Positions 62,690-64,000 of a DNA stretch of 64,000 nt are shown piece by piece (the stretch's first letter is position 1; every line of letters begins with the position of its first letter). Source of the DNA: Kineosporia succinea. Lineage in GTDB: Bacteria > Actinomycetota > Actinomycetes > Actinomycetales > Kineosporiaceae. The stretch covers positions 496,001-560,000 of the forward strand of contig NZ_JAUSQZ010000001.1 in NCBI RefSeq assembly GCF_030811555.1, written 5' to 3'. Position numbers and translations under genes: made by a program. Under the pieces are notes generated by a model. That model saw only the letters and a list, made by a program, of their open reading frames with translations. It ran no database searches and had not been told where the DNA came from.

Positions 62690-64000
62690 TCAGCGCCCGT
62701 GCCGGACGCGGCCCCCGCCGCGGACCTTCTTGCCCTTGGACCGGCCCTTGGTGTTGTCGTGGGCCCTGGGCTGCGGGCCGGTGGCCTCGACCGGCTCCAT
62801 GACGGCAGTCTCGTCGGCGGCGGGAACGGGGGCCATGACCACGGTCTCGTCCGAAGAAGACGGGGCCTTCACCGGGGCCATGACCTCGGTCTCGGCCGCC
62901 GCCGGGGGGACGGCGGCCTTGGCTGCCTTCTGCGGCTGGCCCGCCTTCGCTGCCTGGCCTGCCGAGGCTGCCTTCTGTGCCGTGGCCGCCTTCTGCGCCT
63001 GGCCCACCTTCTGCGCCTGGCCCAACTTCGCTGCCTGGCCTGCCTTCTGTGTCTGGCCTGCCTTCGCTGCCTGGCCTGCCTTGACCGGCGTCATGACCTC
63101 CGTCTCGGCCGGGGCCGACTCGACGGGCTTCATGACCTCGGTCGCCGCCTCGGCGGCCGGTTCGCTCTCGTTATTGCCGGTGTTCTCAGGCCTGCTGGTG
63201 TTCTCGTTCTTGCTGGTGTTCTCGTTCTTGCTGGTGTTCTCAGGCCTGCTCGTGGCCTTGGGCCTGGTCTGGTTCGCGGCCGGGTCGGGCGCCGAGGTGC
63301 TGCGGGCGATGGGCTCGCGCACCGGGGCGAACACCGCGGTCTCCGCCGCCGAGGGAACGGACGGCTCGGACGTCTCGATGACCTGAGTCTCCCGGGCGGC
63401 CTCTGCGTCCGCCGCGGCCTTCTCAGCCGCGGCCTTCTCAGCCGCGGCCTTCTCAGCCGCCGCCTTCTCAGCCGCCGCCTTCTCAGCCGCCGCCTTCTCA
63501 GCCGCCGCCTTCTCAGCCGCCGCCTTCTCAGCCGCCGCCTTCTCAGCCGCCGCCTTCTCAGCCGCCGCCTTCTCAGCCGCCGCCTTCTCAGCCGCCGCCT
63601 TCTCAGCCGCCGCCTTCTCAGCCGCCGCCTTCTCAGCCGCCGCCTTCTCAGCCGCCGCCTTCTCAGCCGCCGCCTTCTCAGCCGCCGCCTTCTCAGCCGC
63701 CGCCTTCTCAGCCGCCGCCTTCTCAGCCGCCGCCTTCTCAGCCGCCGCCTTCTCAGCCGCCGCCTTCTCAGCCGCCGCCTTCTCAGCCGCCGCCTTCTCA
63801 GCCGCCGCCTTCTCAGCCGCCGCCTTCTCAGCCTCGGCGACCGAGGTCGCCTCGTCCTTCACCGGGGCGATCATGACCGTCTCGTCGGACGGAGCCACCG
63901 GCTCGCTCTTCTTCGACTCGACCTTGGCCGACGACATGGACGCGGTGGGCTCCGGAGCCGCCGGGACACCGGGCTTCACCGTCGGGCTCTTCACGCCGGA
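62690..64000 (-). CDS. Low-complexity protein with (AEKAA)28 helix and repeated ETxV(M/F)xPV motifs, N-terminus uncertain or outside window
   Basis: At least 434 residues; the frame is open to the window edge, and the GTG at 63994 has no clear ribosome site, so the gene may begin beyond it. Order: a motif DETVMIAPVKDE, 28 tandem AEKAA units (~140 residues, highly helical, charge-patterned), then ETAVFAPVRE, Asn/Glu-rich ENTSKNENTS units, TEVMKPV, TEVMTPV, KAGQ-type repeats, TEVMAPV, ETVVMAPV, ETAVMEPV and a basic tail (KGRSKGKKVRGGGRVRHGR). No membrane segment seen. The seven ETxV-type motifs look like a short linear motif, possibly phosphothreonine sites. No family recognised. Confidence 0.7.
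   Translation of the reverse strand, partial: SGVKSPTVKPGVPAAPEPTASMSSAKVESKKSEPVAPSDETVMIAPVKDEATSVAEAEKAAAEKAAAEKAAAEKAAAEKAAAEKAAAEKAAAEKAAAEKAAAEKAAAEKAAAEKAAAEKAAAEKAAAEKAAAEKAAAEKAAAEKAAAEKAAAEKAAAEKAAAEKAAAEKAAAEKAAAEKAAAEKAAAEKAAAEKAAADAEAARETQVIETSEPSVPSAAETAVFAPVREPIARSTSAPDPAANQTRPKATSRPENTSKNENTSKNENTSRPENTGNNESEPAAEAATEVMKPVESAPAETEVMTPVKAGQAAKAGQTQKAGQAAKLGQAQKVGQAQKAATAQKAASAGQAAKAGQPQKAAKAAVPPAAAETEVMAPVKAPSSSDETVVMAPVPAADETAVMEPVEATGPQPRAHDNTKGRSKGKKVRGGGRVRHGR
63418..63837 (-). repeat. 15-bp tandem repeat, 28 units, coding
   Basis: Unit GCTGAGAAGGCGGCG (minus strand) encodes AEKAA; all but the first three forward units (GCCGCGG variant) are identical. Such length and identity imply recent expansion or homogenisation and a likely variable copy number. 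Not a CRISPR: no spacers. Confidence 0.97.

Noticed and set aside
63418-63837. CRISPR array
   Set aside because: Units are contiguous with no spacers and lie in frame within a coding sequence.

Overview
The window is chromosomal DNA of a high-GC Gram-positive bacterium (Actinomycetota). Evidence: very high G+C at third codon positions, many GTG starts, 4-bp stop/start overlaps, and the conserved actinobacterial block rpsB-tsf-pyrH-frr-cdsA-rlmN, whiG-xerC-dprA-comM-yraN-rnhB-lepB-rplS-trmD-rimM-khpA-rpsP-ffh and amtB-glnB-glnD with ftsY. A WhiG/FliA-type sigma factor and a roadblock/LC7 protein suggest a developmentally complex or motile actinobacterium. A Kineosporia-like organism is my guess only. 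I see no phage, insertion sequence, CRISPR array, tRNA or rRNA.

Layout. 1-9.4 kb is a polyamine locus. A leftward operon encodes a PotABCD importer plus an FAD amine oxidase cut by the window edge. Divergently, an Lrp/AsnC regulator is translationally coupled to a class III aminotransferase, a small unknown flavin-fold-like protein and a second FAD oxidase. Next come a family 2 glycosyltransferase, an unknown frameshifted membrane protein, and a roadblock/LC7 protein with a long disordered N-terminus. 13.4-15.7 kb holds propionyl-CoA synthetase and a small FMN/F420-fold protein. 15.8-21.9 kb is a sugar cassette: a ROK repressor divergent from a binding protein, permease, single-domain ATPase, ketose 3-epimerase-like protein and P-loop kinase.

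21.9-30.4 kb runs leftward and carries housekeeping genes: rpsB, tsf, pyrH, frr, cdsA, rlmN and a DivIVA-repeat protein. CdsA carries about 710 extra, repetitive, probably disordered N-terminal residues. 30.8-40.5 kb has a DUF6314 protein with a PST(E/G) insert, an aminotransferase, an M23 peptidase, whiG, xerC, hemC (inserted in opposite orientation), dprA, comM, yraN and a zinc-ribbon protein. 40.7-44.3 kb is a four-gene ABC export operon of two ATPase/permease pairs. 44.4-52.5 kb, leftward, holds DUF2469, two fluoride-channel genes, rnhB, three overlapping signal peptidase I genes, rplS, trmD, rimM, khpA and rpsP.

52.6-62.4 kb, mainly leftward, contains an amidohydrolase, ffh, glnD, glnB, amtB and ftsY, plus one rightward unknown membrane protein. 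The amtB promoter region carries GlnR-like boxes. The right edge (62.7-64.0 kb) holds an incomplete gene for a striking low-complexity protein: 28 tandem AEKAA units and seven spaced ETxV(M/F)xPV-type motifs.

No complete novel defence or mobile system is evident. The more unusual signals are repeat-driven protein expansions (CdsA, DUF6314, CrcB, the edge protein), a possible internal start in the roadblock gene, and a short dispersed element found just 3' of several genes.
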